Origin: Bacteroidales bacterium UBA5349
Lineage (GTDB): Bacteria; Bacteroidota; Bacteroidia; Bacteroidales; Tenuifilaceae
Direction of reading: 5' to 3'
Assembly (NCBI GenBank): GCA_002410065.1
Contig: DHQB01000006.1
Span: forward strand, 65,313-129,312
Length of the DNA: 64,000 bases
Made by a program: the position numbers and the translations under genes. This document shows, one piece after another, positions 8,018 through 17,435 of the stretch (within the stretch, counting starts at the first letter, position 1; every line of letters begins with the position of its first letter). Under the pieces are notes generated by a model. It was not told the origin of the DNA and did not search any database. It saw only the letters and a program-made list of their open reading frames with translations.

Positions 8018-9202
8018 TTAAACCATTTTGCCCACTAGGTCCGCTGCATCCTGAAGGCTAATTGCAGAGTAAACCTTAAGGCCGCTTTTATCGATTAACA
8101 CTTTACCCTCCTCTGCATTTGTTCCCTGCAATCTGACAATAACAGGAACAGGAATATTACCAATCTCTTTATACGCATCTACTATACCTTGGGCTACTCT
8201 ATCGCAACGAACAATACCACCAAAGATATTTATCAGTATTGCCTTTACAGCAGGGTCCCTTAAAATTATCCTAAATCCGGCTGCTACAGTTTCAGCATTT
8301 GCAGCACCTCCTACATCAAGAAAATTCGCAGGATCTCCACCGGAAAGTTTAACAATATCCATAGTGGCCATAGCCAAACCAGCTCCATTCACCATGCACC
8401 CCACATTCCCATCCAACTTTATAAAATTCAAGTTTGATTTTGAAGCTTCAACCTCAGCAGGATCCTCTTCGTCTAAATCGCGCATATCCAGTATATCGGC
8501 ATGCTTAAATAGGGCATTATCATCAATATTTACCTTAGCATCTGCGGCAAAGATTAAATCATCAGAAGTTTTGAACACTGGGTTAATCTCAAAAAGCGTG
8601 GCATCGTACTCAATGTAGGCATTGTAAAGTGCTGTAACAAATTTTACCATTTGCGAATAGGCTTTTCCTTTTAGTCCAAGGTTAAATGCAATGCGACGAG
8701 CCTGAAAGCCTTGAATGCCCATGGGGTGAATCTCCTCTTTGAAAATTAGGTGAGGTGTTTTTGCTGCAACAGCTTCAATGTCCATTCCGCCTTCAGTTGA
8801 ATATAGCACCATGTTCCGACCAGTTGACCTATTTAACAATATGCTCATATAGAACTCCTGCACCTGTGATGGACCAGGATAGTATATCCCCTGCTCAACA
8901 AGTACTTTTTTAACAAGCTTTCCATTGGGTCCTGTTTGGTGGGTAACCAAGGTCATCCCTAATATACTCTCGGTATATTTTTTAACCTCGTCTATAGACT
9001 TGGCAATTTTTACGCCCCCCCCTTTGCCTCTCCCCCCTGCATGGATTTGCGCTTTTACAGCAATGGCATTTGTGCCTGTTGAGTCCATAATCTCTTTAGC
9101 AGCCTTAACGGCATCGTCAGAATTGAGCACTAATGCTCCTTGGGGTACAGCTACTCCTGATCTTTTAAGTAATTCTTTAGCCTGATACTCATGGATATTC
9201 AT
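8018..9202 (-). CDS. sucC: Succinate-CoA ligase (ADP/GDP-forming), beta subunit
   Basis: 394 residues from the ATG at 9200-9202 (MNIHEYQAKELLKRSGV, the canonical start); an upstream in-frame start would add 21 unlikely residues. The TCA-cycle enzyme interconverts succinyl-CoA and succinate with nucleotide formation. The N-terminal ATP-grasp domain shows AVKAQIHAGGRGKGGGVK. FEINPVF and AADAKVNIDDNALF lie mid-protein, and the C-terminal domain has NGAGLAMATMDIVKL, FLDVGGAA and NIFGGIVRCDRVAQG. The alpha-subunit gene sucD, often the partner, is not next to it: the downstream neighbour is convergent and the upstream one divergent, so sucC is a single-gene unit here. Confidence 0.97.
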   Translation of the reverse strand: MNIHEYQAKELLKRSGVAVPQGALVLNSDDAVKAAKEIMDSTGTNAIAVKAQIHAGGRGKGGGVKIAKSIDEVKKYTESILGMTLVTHQTGPNGKLVKKVLVEQGIYYPGPSQVQEFYMSILLNRSTGRNMVLYSTEGGMDIEAVAAKTPHLIFKEEIHPMGIQGFQARRIAFNLGLKGKAYSQMVKFVTALYNAYIEYDATLFEINPVFKTSDDLIFAADAKVNIDDNALFKHADILDMRDLDEEDPAEVEASKSNLNFIKLDGNVGCMVNGAGLAMATMDIVKLSGGDPANFLDVGGAANAETVAAGFRIILRDPAVKAILINIFGGIVRCDRVAQGIVDAYKEIGNIPVPVIVRLQGTNAEEGKVLIDKSGLKVYSAISLQDAADLVGKMV

Positions 9203-9287
9203 TAGAAAAAGGTTTAATTTGCAACTGCGACTAAAGTACAAAAAAAAGGCAAGATAGCATACCAAATAATCGAATCAATTAAGCTAG

Positions 9288-9842
9288 ATGAAGCATCATA
9301 AAAAGTTAAAAAACGAGGAACTAAATAGGGTTAGCATAGAGGCGTTTAAAAGGCAAGATAAGATTCCGGCAGCGATAGTTCTAGATAATGTTCGGAGCCT
9401 AAACAACATTGGATCGGTATTTAGAACTAGCGACGCACTTGGTATAGAAAAGATAATGATATGTGGTATATCTGCTACTCCCCCCCACCCTGAAATATAT
9501 AAAACAGCTTTAGGTGCAGAAAATTCCGTTTCGTGGCAATACTTCACAGATACAGCAGGTGCAATAAGCCATTTGCATGACGAGGGTTATAGAGTAATTG
9601 CTGTTGAGCAAACACTTGGTTGCATCGATCTAAGAGATTTCAACCCGGGTGTAAACGCAAAGGTTGCTTTTGTATTTGGTAATGAGCTAAAAGGGGTAAA
9701 TCAAGAAGTAATTAATATTTGCGACGATGTAATTGAGATTCCCCAATTTGGAACAAAGCACTCATTCAACATCTCTGTTACAGTAGGCATTGTTCTTTGG
9801 GATTTCTTTACAAAATACTACCAAAACAAAAAAGAGGGCTAG
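9288..9842 (+). CDS. TrmH-family (SpoU) RNA 2'-O-methyltransferase
   Basis: 184 residues. SPOUT-fold motifs are visible: motif 1 VLDNVRSLNNIGSVFRTSDA (about 32-51), motif 2 AFVFGNELKGVN (about 127-138) and motif 3 EIPQFGTKHSFNISVTVGIVL (about 151-171), the knotted SAM-binding site. There is no N-terminal L30e-like substrate-binding domain, so it is a minimal form like TrmL/TrmH. The substrate (tRNA wobble 34, G18 or rRNA) cannot be decided from sequence. The gene is divergent from sucC. Its stop codon lies in the loop of the downstream terminator. Confidence 0.9.
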   Translation: MKHHKKLKNEELNRVSIEAFKRQDKIPAAIVLDNVRSLNNIGSVFRTSDALGIEKIMICGISATPPHPEIYKTALGAENSVSWQYFTDTAGAISHLHDEGYRVIAVEQTLGCIDLRDFNPGVNAKVAFVFGNELKGVNQEVINICDDVIEIPQFGTKHSFNISVTVGIVLWDFFTKYYQNKKEG

Positions 9843-9857
9843 GCCCTCTTTTTTTAT
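9831..9857. terminator. Terminator whose loop is the upstream gene's stop codon
   Basis: AAAGAGGGC (9831-9839) pairs perfectly with GCCCTCTTT (9843-9851), and the 3-nt loop TAG (9840-9842) is the stop codon of the methyltransferase gene. A T-run follows on the plus strand and an A-run precedes it, so it can also serve the convergent minus-strand gene ending at 9874. Confidence 0.85.
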
Positions 9858-9873
9858 AAGTATTTATCTTAAA

Positions 9874-11592
9874 CTACTGAAGAATTGCAGAAAAAGCCTC
9901 ATTCTGTAGATAGTTGCGGAATTCTAAATCCTTAACAGCGCGTTTTTTAAGCGATGCATCTTTACCAACAGCTGTACGTAGGTTGTCAAGAATCATTGCC
10001 TCATCGCCAATGCGAGCACCAACAATTGCAAGACCGTAGAATGCTTTTGCCTCGTCAACTTTTACAAAAGTGTTCTTAGCAGCATCGTTCTTGTTAGTAA
10101 GAAGCATTGCTAAACCTTGGTTAAAGCTATCGGTACCAGCAAGATATTCAACGGCAGCAGGATACTTGTTATTAATAATTGCAATAATACCTAGGTTGTA
10201 CTTAACATCAACTCCAGCATTGGTTGCGCTTAGGAATAGTTTTTCAGCCTCTTCAAGGTTACCCTCATGCATAGCAACACAACCAAGGTTGTTTTTAACA
10301 ACAGCATTATTTGCATCTATTGCAGAAGCAGCTTCTAAAGCAGTTTTTGCTTCAGCAACTTTACCGTTTTTAAGGTTAATGAATGCTATGTTATTATAAG
10401 CGCGGAAATCATTATGTGTTTCTGCAGCCTTAGTATAAATTGATAGTTTAGTGTCAATATCCTGGCATATTGAAGCAGCATAGAGCATTTCTTCAACATT
10501 TAAGCTATCAATATTGTTATTTTTAATCATCTCCATTAATTCCTCATCGGAGTAGCCTATTCTGTCAACGTTAACAATCATCTTGGAGCGACGTAATTCT
10601 GGAAGAATTTTCTCTGCAAGAACCATGTATACTTTGCTAAGGTTTTTAATCTCTTTCTCACGAACCTGAGGATCTGAGTACATTGAAAGAACGCGAAGGA
10701 TTAACTCTTTATCTTGGATATCTGAAGCTTGTACCATTTTCTGGAAACCGTCCCAGTCCTCAGAAGTAGTTTCAACCTTTACGTAGTCGGCTGGTTTGCC
10801 CTCCATTTTGGCAGTTTTAAATACGCCACCTAACCATTTCTCCGTGTTTGTTCCACGCTCCTTAGATAGTTTTTCGTTAAGAGCCTCTGGTCCATCAGGT
10901 GATGCATAGGAAGAAACGTTAATGCCCTTTAGTTCCATTTTTTCTTCAGTAGCAACAGTTGCAATAAAGCCTTCTAATGCTTTAACCTCTTCTTTGGTTA
11001 GTTCTGCTTTGCGAATATCTGAACGTTGGATAACAAAGTTTATTTGAGCCTCTTCATTTTTAGAAACAACCTTTTGGAAATCATCCTTAAGCATTATAGC
11101 CCTAGGATTAAGGTCAACAAGTTTTGAGGTTGCAATAACACCAACACCTGCTTTGTAAGGAACGTCAAAAGGAATTCTTTTGTCCTTGTAAATAATAACA
11201 AAACGAAGTTCAAGATCTGATTTCATCATTGCATCGATATACTCAAACTCTATCTCTTGCTTGAAGCTTCCACCTGCTTCGTAGGGAATTGCCTGATGAT
11301 TATCCTCAACGCTCTCACCTTGTAGCATTTTAACTGCTAAAGGAAGTTCGCCTCCTTCGTAAACTAAAACAGGAGTAATCTCAAGAATTGCTTTTTTATT
11401 GAAATACTTTGCGGGGAAGGTTCCATTGATTTCACCTTTTACAATATTCCCGTGTACTTCGAGTGGGTTTGGAGTTACCTTAAAATTGGTTCCTTCAGCA
11501 AACTCCTTCATTTTATCAACGCCACCACAGCTGCTAAGAATCATGGCTGCTAAGGCAAATAATGCTAAAACATTGAATTTAATTTTTCTCAT
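9874..11592 (-). CDS. TPR lipoprotein with OmpA-like segment
   Basis: 572 residues. The signal peptide ends in the lipobox LSSC (Cys about 22), giving a lipoprotein. The N-terminal about 170 residues look like a beta-rich domain. A middle section with INFVIQRSDIR, a NVSSYASPDGPEALNEKLSKERG motif (about 225-250) and later KMIVNVDRIGYSD resembles divergent OmpA-C-like peptidoglycan-associated segments. From about 390 to 500 there are tetratricopeptide repeats (AYNNIAFINLKNGKVAEAKTAL, VKNNLGCVAMHEGNLEEAEKLF). Envelope scaffolding is the likely role. The gene is common in Bacteroidota but has no firm name that I recognise. Confidence 0.75.
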   Translation of the reverse strand: MRKIKFNVLALFALAAMILSSCGGVDKMKEFAEGTNFKVTPNPLEVHGNIVKGEINGTFPAKYFNKKAILEITPVLVYEGGELPLAVKMLQGESVEDNHQAIPYEAGGSFKQEIEFEYIDAMMKSDLELRFVIIYKDKRIPFDVPYKAGVGVIATSKLVDLNPRAIMLKDDFQKVVSKNEEAQINFVIQRSDIRKAELTKEEVKALEGFIATVATEEKMELKGINVSSYASPDGPEALNEKLSKERGTNTEKWLGGVFKTAKMEGKPADYVKVETTSEDWDGFQKMVQASDIQDKELILRVLSMYSDPQVREKEIKNLSKVYMVLAEKILPELRRSKMIVNVDRIGYSDEELMEMIKNNNIDSLNVEEMLYAASICQDIDTKLSIYTKAAETHNDFRAYNNIAFINLKNGKVAEAKTALEAASAIDANNAVVKNNLGCVAMHEGNLEEAEKLFLSATNAGVDVKYNLGIIAIINNKYPAAVEYLAGTDSFNQGLAMLLTNKNDAAKNTFVKVDEAKAFYGLAIVGARIGDEAMILDNLRTAVGKDASLKKRAVKDLEFRNYLQNEAFSAILQ

Positions 11593-11700
11593 AATTATCA
11601 GTGTTTGATTTGGTTTTCTTACTTTTTTGGTTTATAACATACAAATTTAATACACTTTTACGAAAAAGGAAACGTTTACCCTTAATTTTTACGTTTAAAT

Positions 11701-12330
11701 TCAAAAAGATAGTCTTTTAACACCTTTTTCATGTCTTTCGTCAAGAATTGCCGTTTTAATTTTCTCATAATCTTCAGAATTCTTCACAAAATCAACATTT
11801 GATGTGTCTATGATTAGAAAAGTGTACTCTGGATGCTGTTTAAAGAATGAGAAATATCCTTCCTGAATTCTGTCAAGATAGTCTGCAGTTATGGTTTTCT
11901 CATAATCCCTTCCCCTAATCTTAATGTTCTCCAACAATCTATCGGTAGGCAGATGAAGGAATACGTATAGATCGGGTTTGGGGATTGAACTATAGATTAT
12001 TTCGAAAATCTGTCGGTATAAGTTAAACTCATCCTTAGCCAATGTGTTCTGGGCAAAAATGAGTGATTTCATGAAAAAGTAATCAGCAATAATCATCGGC
12101 TGAAACAGAGAACTCGCACGAAGCTCATTATTCAATTGCTTGTAGCGTTCTGCCAAAAACGATAATTCCAGTGGAAAACTATATCGTTCTGCATCTTCAT
12201 AAAACTTTGGTAAAAAAGGATTGTCGGAGAACCGTTCAAGCACAAGCTTCGCATTGAGCTCATTTGCCAGCATAGTGCTTAGGGTTGTTTTACCTGCACC
12301 AATATTCCCTTCAATTACAAGATACCTCAT
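11701..12330 (-). CDS. Deoxynucleoside kinase
   Basis: 209 residues of the dNK/dGK-dAK family, which phosphorylates deoxynucleosides in nucleotide salvage. The P-loop GNIGAGKTT lies at residues 8-16, the ERF substrate-site motif near 33-35, and a DRS/ARS-like region is represented by LRASSLFQPMIIADYFF (about 73-90). A LID-type IKIRGRDYE and the closing FLIIDTSNVDFV follow. Substrate specificity cannot be told from sequence alone. It is separated from the upstream S9 peptidase gene by a terminator. Confidence 0.92.
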   Translation of the reverse strand: MRYLVIEGNIGAGKTTLSTMLANELNAKLVLERFSDNPFLPKFYEDAERYSFPLELSFLAERYKQLNNELRASSLFQPMIIADYFFMKSLIFAQNTLAKDEFNLYRQIFEIIYSSIPKPDLYVFLHLPTDRLLENIKIRGRDYEKTITADYLDRIQEGYFSFFKQHPEYTFLIIDTSNVDFVKNSEDYEKIKTAILDERHEKGVKRLSF

Positions 12331-12344
12331 AGCATAAGGTTAGC

Positions 12345-12378
12345 TAAAAAAAAGGAGTTGGACCCTTGCCAACTCCTA
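12345..12378 (-). terminator. Terminator after the S9 oligopeptidase gene
   Basis: On the minus strand AGGAGTTGG pairs with CCAACTCCT (12353-12361 and 12369-12377) over a 7-nt loop, followed by eight T. Confidence 0.85.
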
Positions 12379-12403
12379 CTATACTTTTAGTTATCAAATA
12401 TTA

Positions 12404-14518
12404 CTAGTATTCAACATTCTCATTAAGATTATAGAACAAAAAGGAGTAAATATCAGCAGCCTCTTCAACAGTCAATGAAATAGGCATTCCTGCTCCGTGT
12501 CCTGCACGTGTTTGAATTCGAATTAGTTTGGGATTAGATCCACGAGCTTGCTTATCCTGAATGGTAGCTATGTACTTGAAAGAGTGTGCGGGCACAACCC
12601 TGTCATCGTGATCTGCAGTTGTAACAAGTATGGCTGGATACTTAACCCCAGTCTTCACATTGTGGATAGGTGAGTAGTTATAAAGATTCAGGAATTGAAT
12701 AGAGTCTTCACTCGATCCATAATCGTTTACCCATGCCCAACCTATTGTAAACTTGTGAAACCTGAGCATATCCATAACCCCAACTTGTGGTATAGCAGCC
12801 TTAAACAGATCGGGACGTTGATTAACAACGGCACCTATTAGCAACCCACCATTAGAAGCGCCTTGAATAGCCAACTTCTTATTTGAGGTATAACCCTTGT
12901 CAATTAGATATTCTGCACCAGCAATAAAGTCGTCGAATACATTTTGCTTATTAAGTTTGGTGCCTGAACGATACCAGTTTTCACCATACTCACCTCCGCC
13001 CCTAATATTGGCTAAGGCAAATATTCCTCCGTTCTCAAGCCATACAATCCTTGAAACGCTAAACGATGGTTTTATGGTTGCGTTAAACCCACCATACCCA
13101 TAAAGTAGGGTTGGATTGCTCCCATTGAGTTCGATTCCTTTTTTGTAAACAATAAACATTGGTATATCGGTTCCATCGTTGCTCTTGTAGAATACCTGTT
13201 TGGTTTCATAGGCTTCAGAATCGAAATCTATTTCGGGCTTAAAGTAAACCTCCGACTCATAGGTATCGGTGTTAAAACTATAAATTACAGAGGGGAATGT
13301 AAATGAGGTAAAGGAATAAAACGCTTTTGTATCATTAAGGTTTGAGCTAACGCCACCAACTGTTCCTAGCGTTGGCAATTCAACCTGATGTAATTTTTCA
13401 CCAGCTAGGTTATATACTTCTACCTTGCTCTTTACGTCTTCAATGTATGAGGCAATAATCTTTCCGCCTGCAAGAACACAACTTTCGAGCACATCCTTTT
13501 TCTCAGGAATAACATCCCGCCAATTACCAATATCGAGAGTGTTTACATTAATCTTAATCAGCTTGTATTTGGGCGAACGATAATTTGTTAGCACATATAA
13601 ATTGTTATCGATATGATCGAGTACTTGGTAGTTGTAGTCGAAACTAGTAGTAAGCTTTATAAAATCGTGGTCGGTATTTAGGTTTCGGATATAAAGTGAA
13701 TTCCCGTGTGTTGACTCCGTCTCTGAAATGATTAGAAATTTCTCATCGGAAGTAACCTGTGCAGTGAAATTGCGAAGGGGTTCTTCTTGATTCTGGAACA
13801 CAAGTTTATCATCATTTTGACTTGTCCCTACCTTATGATAAAATACCTTATGGTATTCATTCTTTGTACTTAGCTCCGTTCCCTCTTTGGGTGCATCGTA
13901 ACAGCTGTAGAAAAAGCCATCCTTAAACCACTGTATTGAAGAGAACTTAACCCATTTAATTTCATCATCAAGATCTTGGGCATTGTCGATTAGGCGAACT
14001 TTAATTCTATTCCAATCCGAACCACCATCTGCAACTGCATAGGCTATGTACTTCCCATTCCTGGAAACACCAACATTATTTAGTGCAACTGTCCCATCCT
14101 CGGAGAATTTGTTGGGATCGATTAACACTTTAGGCTCATCCTCAGTTGAATTCTGAACGTATAGAACCCATTGATCCTGCATTCCTTCTCTACGGAACGA
14201 AAATATTTTTCCTCCCTCCACAAAAGGTGCTGAAACGGATGAGTAATTAAAAAGTTGGGTAAGTCTGTTCTTTATTCCCTCGCGAAAAGGGATACCATTT
14301 AGGTAACCAAAAGTTACCTCGTTTTGATTTTTAACCCATTCCGCAACGCGTTCAGATTTATCGTCTTCAAGCCAACGGTAAGGATCGGAAACCTGAACTC
14401 CAAAATAGTTATCAGTAACATCTTCTTTAGCTGTTTCAGGATAGTTTATTTTGCTTTGGTTACAGGAAACGCTCAAAAGCATAAAACCAGATAGGGTCAC
14501 AAGTATAAAATTTTTCAT
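12404..14518 (-). CDS. Prolyl oligopeptidase family (S9A) lipoprotein
   Basis: 704 residues. The signal peptide ends in a lipobox-like LSVSC (Cys about 19), placing the enzyme in the cell envelope. An N-terminal seven-bladed propeller (about 30-430) begins with the family PYRWLEDDKSE motif. The catalytic alpha/beta hydrolase domain carries the nucleophile in GASNGGLLIG (Ser about 555), the Asp in TADHDDRVVP (about 637) and the His in RAGHGAG (about 673). It should cleave short peptides, typically after proline. A single-gene unit bounded by a downstream terminator. Confidence 0.93.
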   Translation of the reverse strand: MKNFILVTLSGFMLLSVSCNQSKINYPETAKEDVTDNYFGVQVSDPYRWLEDDKSERVAEWVKNQNEVTFGYLNGIPFREGIKNRLTQLFNYSSVSAPFVEGGKIFSFRREGMQDQWVLYVQNSTEDEPKVLIDPNKFSEDGTVALNNVGVSRNGKYIAYAVADGGSDWNRIKVRLIDNAQDLDDEIKWVKFSSIQWFKDGFFYSCYDAPKEGTELSTKNEYHKVFYHKVGTSQNDDKLVFQNQEEPLRNFTAQVTSDEKFLIISETESTHGNSLYIRNLNTDHDFIKLTTSFDYNYQVLDHIDNNLYVLTNYRSPKYKLIKINVNTLDIGNWRDVIPEKKDVLESCVLAGGKIIASYIEDVKSKVEVYNLAGEKLHQVELPTLGTVGGVSSNLNDTKAFYSFTSFTFPSVIYSFNTDTYESEVYFKPEIDFDSEAYETKQVFYKSNDGTDIPMFIVYKKGIELNGSNPTLLYGYGGFNATIKPSFSVSRIVWLENGGIFALANIRGGGEYGENWYRSGTKLNKQNVFDDFIAGAEYLIDKGYTSNKKLAIQGASNGGLLIGAVVNQRPDLFKAAIPQVGVMDMLRFHKFTIGWAWVNDYGSSEDSIQFLNLYNYSPIHNVKTGVKYPAILVTTADHDDRVVPAHSFKYIATIQDKQARGSNPKLIRIQTRAGHGAGMPISLTVEEAADIYSFLFYNLNENVEY

Positions 14519-14702
14519 AAATATTCTGCTTTCAGTGAAAAACTGTTAGTTGTATTGCACAAAAGTACACAAATGTTTATTAAATGTACAACATAAATGT
14601 AGAGTTTTTTATTTAATATACCCAACTACTATGATGCTGGTTTTGAACTCAAAGTCTATTTAAAGTAATTAAATATATAGGGTGAAGTTTATTAAATTAG
14701 TT

Positions 14703-14736
14703 CATAAAAAAAGGAGACCCATCAGGATCTCCCTTA
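14703..14736 (-). terminator. Terminator after pnp
   Basis: The minus strand shows AAGGGAGATCC with GGGTCTCCTT as an imperfect stem with a short loop, followed by seven T. Confidence 0.7.
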
Positions 14737-14757
14737 AAATATCAATCTACTAAGGTA

Positions 14758-16884
14758 TTACTTTTTAACTTCAGGTTTTGGTAAAAGAACCTTGCGAGAA
14801 AGTTTAAGTTTACCTGTTTTCTTATCAATTTCAATTAGCTTAACCTCAACCATATCACCCTCCTTTAGAACGTCCTCAACCTTCTCAACCCTATTCCAAT
14901 CAATCTCGGAAATGTGCAAAAGGCCATCTCTACCAGGGATAATCTCGATGAATGCACCAAAAGGAAGTATTGATTTAACCTTACCAGTATAAACCTCTCC
15001 CTCCTCAGGAGCTACTGCAATGCCTTTTATCCATTTAACCGCAGCGTTGCGCGATTCCATGTTATCGGCAAATACGGTAACAATACCATGGTTATCTATC
15101 TCTTCAATATTGATAGTTGCACCAGTTGTACGCTGAATTTCTTGAATAATCTTTCCACCTGGCCCAATTACTGCTCCTATAAGATCACGTGGAATATTGA
15201 ATCGCTCAATACGGGGAGCATGGGGCTTAAGTTCTGCATTTGGCTCAGCAATTACTGCAGTCATCTTCCCTAGTATATGCAATCTTCCTTCGCGAGCCTG
15301 ATTAAGCGCTTGAACTAATACTTCGTATGGTAAGCCATCAACCTTGATATCCATTTGAGTGGCTGTTATTCCATCCTTAGTGCCCGTTACCTTAAAGTCC
15401 ATGTCGCCTAAGTGATCCTCATCTCCAAGGATATCTGAAAGAACAGCAAAACGCGCACCCTTTGGTTCCGAAATAAGGCCCATGGCAATACCTGAAACAG
15501 GTTTCTTGATCTTGATGCCAGCATCCATTAACGCTAGTGTACCTGCGCATACAGTTGCCATTGATGATGAACCGTTAGATTCAAGAATATCACTTACCAC
15601 CCTAATGGTATAAGGATTGCTCTCGTCCAATGGTATCATTTTTTTTAATGCTCTATGGGCAAGGTTACCGTGTCCGACTTCACGACGGCTTAAACCACGA
15701 TATGCTTTTGCATCACCTGTTGAGAATGGAGGGAAATTATAGTGAAGCAAAAATTTGTCTGTTCCTCTTTGCAGCACATCATCAATAACCTTCTCATCTA
15801 ACTTTGTTCCAAGCGTTACTGTTGTTAGCGACTGAGTTTCACCTCTGGTAAAAAGGGCTGATCCGTGAGTTGAAGGCAAGAAATCAACCTCGCATTCAAT
15901 AGGGCGTATTTGATCTGTTTTTCTACCATCAAGCCGAATGCCCTCATCGAGAATCATGTTACGCATGGCATACTTCTCTACATCATGGTAGTATCGGCTA
16001 ACCAATGATGCCTTCTCTGTGCGCTCCTCTTCAGTTAGGCTTTCAAGAAACTCGTTCTCTATAGCAGCAAAAGCATCACTACGCTCATGCTTTGATAACA
16101 TCGATTTTGCTACTTTATAAACCTTATCATAGCAAAACTCTTTAACCTTTGCCTTTAGCTCTTCGTCGTTGCTCTCGTGGCAATATTCGCGTTTAACAAC
16201 ACCCAACTCTTTGGCTAGTTCTATCTGTGCAACACAGTGTTTTTTTATTGCTTCGTGAGCAACCTTAATAGCCTCAAGCATTTCTGCCTCTGAAACTTCG
16301 TTTAGCTCGCCCTCAACCATTAAAATATTATCATAAGTTGCGCCAACCATCATATCAATATCAGCCTTTTCAATCTGTGTGAACGTTGGATTGATGATGA
16401 ACTTGCCGTCCACTCTAACAACCCTAACCTCAGAGATTGGTCCGTTAAACGGAACGTTTGAAATAGTCAATGCTGCCGATGCAGCAAGACCAGCAAGCGC
16501 ATCAGGTGGAGTGTCCTTATCAGCAGAGATAAGGTTTATGGTAACAAATGTTTCGGCGTGAAAATCGTCGGGAAAGAGCGGGCGTAATGCTCTGTCCACA
16601 AGGCGAGCTATAAGTATTTCGTAGTCGGATGGGCGAGCTTCTCGTTTTAGAAACCCTCCAGGGAAACGGCCGCCTGCGGCATATTTTTCTTTATACTCAA
16701 CGCTAAGAGGCATAAAATCAACATCCTCTCTAGCATCCTTTGCGCTTACAACGGTTGCAAGCATCATGGTGTTACCCATTCTAATAACTACAGACCCATC
16801 GGCCTGGCGGGCTAATTTGCCCGTTTCCATGGTAATGGACCTTCCATCACCTAAATCAATCGATTTCTTTACTTCTTTAAACAT
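14758..16884 (-). CDS. pnp: Polyribonucleotide nucleotidyltransferase (PNPase)
   Basis: 708 residues, the normal length. The phosphorolytic 3'-5' exoribonuclease of RNA decay. Two RNase PH domains are present (ETGKLARQADGSVVIRMGNT at the start, and the second with FTRGETQSLTTVTLG, SGIAMGLI and the DILGDEDHLGDMDFKVTGT catalytic region). A KH domain follows near 555-620 (IPRDLIGAVIGPGGKIIQEI) and an S1 domain near 630-700 (GKVKSILPFGAFIEIIPGRDGLLHISEI). It lies downstream of rpsO in the conserved rpsO-pnp order, but two hairpins in the 135-nt gap probably separate or modulate the two. Confidence 0.98.
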   Translation of the reverse strand: MFKEVKKSIDLGDGRSITMETGKLARQADGSVVIRMGNTMMLATVVSAKDAREDVDFMPLSVEYKEKYAAGGRFPGGFLKREARPSDYEILIARLVDRALRPLFPDDFHAETFVTINLISADKDTPPDALAGLAASAALTISNVPFNGPISEVRVVRVDGKFIINPTFTQIEKADIDMMVGATYDNILMVEGELNEVSEAEMLEAIKVAHEAIKKHCVAQIELAKELGVVKREYCHESNDEELKAKVKEFCYDKVYKVAKSMLSKHERSDAFAAIENEFLESLTEEERTEKASLVSRYYHDVEKYAMRNMILDEGIRLDGRKTDQIRPIECEVDFLPSTHGSALFTRGETQSLTTVTLGTKLDEKVIDDVLQRGTDKFLLHYNFPPFSTGDAKAYRGLSRREVGHGNLAHRALKKMIPLDESNPYTIRVVSDILESNGSSSMATVCAGTLALMDAGIKIKKPVSGIAMGLISEPKGARFAVLSDILGDEDHLGDMDFKVTGTKDGITATQMDIKVDGLPYEVLVQALNQAREGRLHILGKMTAVIAEPNAELKPHAPRIERFNIPRDLIGAVIGPGGKIIQEIQRTTGATINIEEIDNHGIVTVFADNMESRNAAVKWIKGIAVAPEEGEVYTGKVKSILPFGAFIEIIPGRDGLLHISEIDWNRVEKVEDVLKEGDMVEVKLIEIDKKTGKLKLSRKVLLPKPEVKK

Positions 16885-16924
16885 GCGGTATCAAATGTAT
16901 TGATAAATAAAAAACTAGTTAAAA

Positions 16925-16958
16925 CAAAAAATCAGAGGGAACGTGTAATCCCTCTGAT
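16925..16958 (-). terminator. Hairpin in the pnp leader
   Basis: A 9-bp perfect stem, ATCAGAGGG (16931-16939) with CCCTCTGAT (16950-16958). On the minus strand it is followed by TTTTTTGTTTT. It sits about 46 nt upstream of the pnp start and could be a second terminator, an attenuator, or a processing hairpin. Confidence 0.7.
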
Positions 16959-16980
16959 CCCCGTTTTTTTATAAATAAAT

Positions 16981-17016
16981 TTAAAAAAAGGCAATTGAAA
17001 ACAATTGCCTTTTTGT
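16981..17016 (-). terminator. Terminator after rpsO
   Basis: On the minus strand AAAAAGGCAATTG pairs with CAATTGCCTTTTT over a 4-nt loop and ends in a T-run, immediately after the rpsO stop codon. Confidence 0.85.
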
Positions 17017-17019
17017 TCA

Positions 17020-17292
17020 TTACTTTCTTAAGTTCAACGCTTTAATAATAGTACGATATCTCTCAATGTCGCGTTCTTTAAGATAATCCAACAGCCTTCT
17101 ACGCTTACCCACCAGTTTTAACAATGAGCGCTGAGTTCCGTAATCTTTACGATTCTTTTTTAGGTGCTCTGTTAAATGACTGATACGGTAGGAAAATAGC
17201 GCTATTTGGCCCTCTGGAGAACCTGTGTTGGTATTAGACTTCCCGTACTCATTAAAAATCTCCTGCTTCTTTTCTGCTGTTAAATAATTCAT
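17020..17292 (-). CDS. rpsO: 30S ribosomal protein S15
   Basis: 90 residues, the usual length. The S15 signature (LTEHLKKNRKDYGTQRSLLKLVGKRRRLLDYLK, about 35-67) is complete, with the conserved GSPEGQIALFSYRI before it. It binds 16S rRNA early in assembly of the small-subunit platform. Upstream of pnp as in many bacteria. A terminator follows directly. Confidence 0.98.
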   Translation of the reverse strand: MNYLTAEKKQEIFNEYGKSNTNTGSPEGQIALFSYRISHLTEHLKKNRKDYGTQRSLLKLVGKRRRLLDYLKERDIERYRTIIKALNLRK

Positions 17293-17435
17293 AGCTAATC
17301 AGTAAATTAGTGGGTGTATCATAAGGTACTTTTCAAGCCGCAAAGGTAACAGTTTTTATTAAACAAATAGACAATTCGCTTATTTTTTTGCTTAATGTTC
17401 CAAACCGGGCTTTGGTGTTATCATCTAAATACCCG

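Noticed and set aside
10070..10399. Plus-strand frame antisense to the TPR lipoprotein gene
   Set aside because: Shadow of the repeat-rich lipoprotein frame; no start signal or domain.
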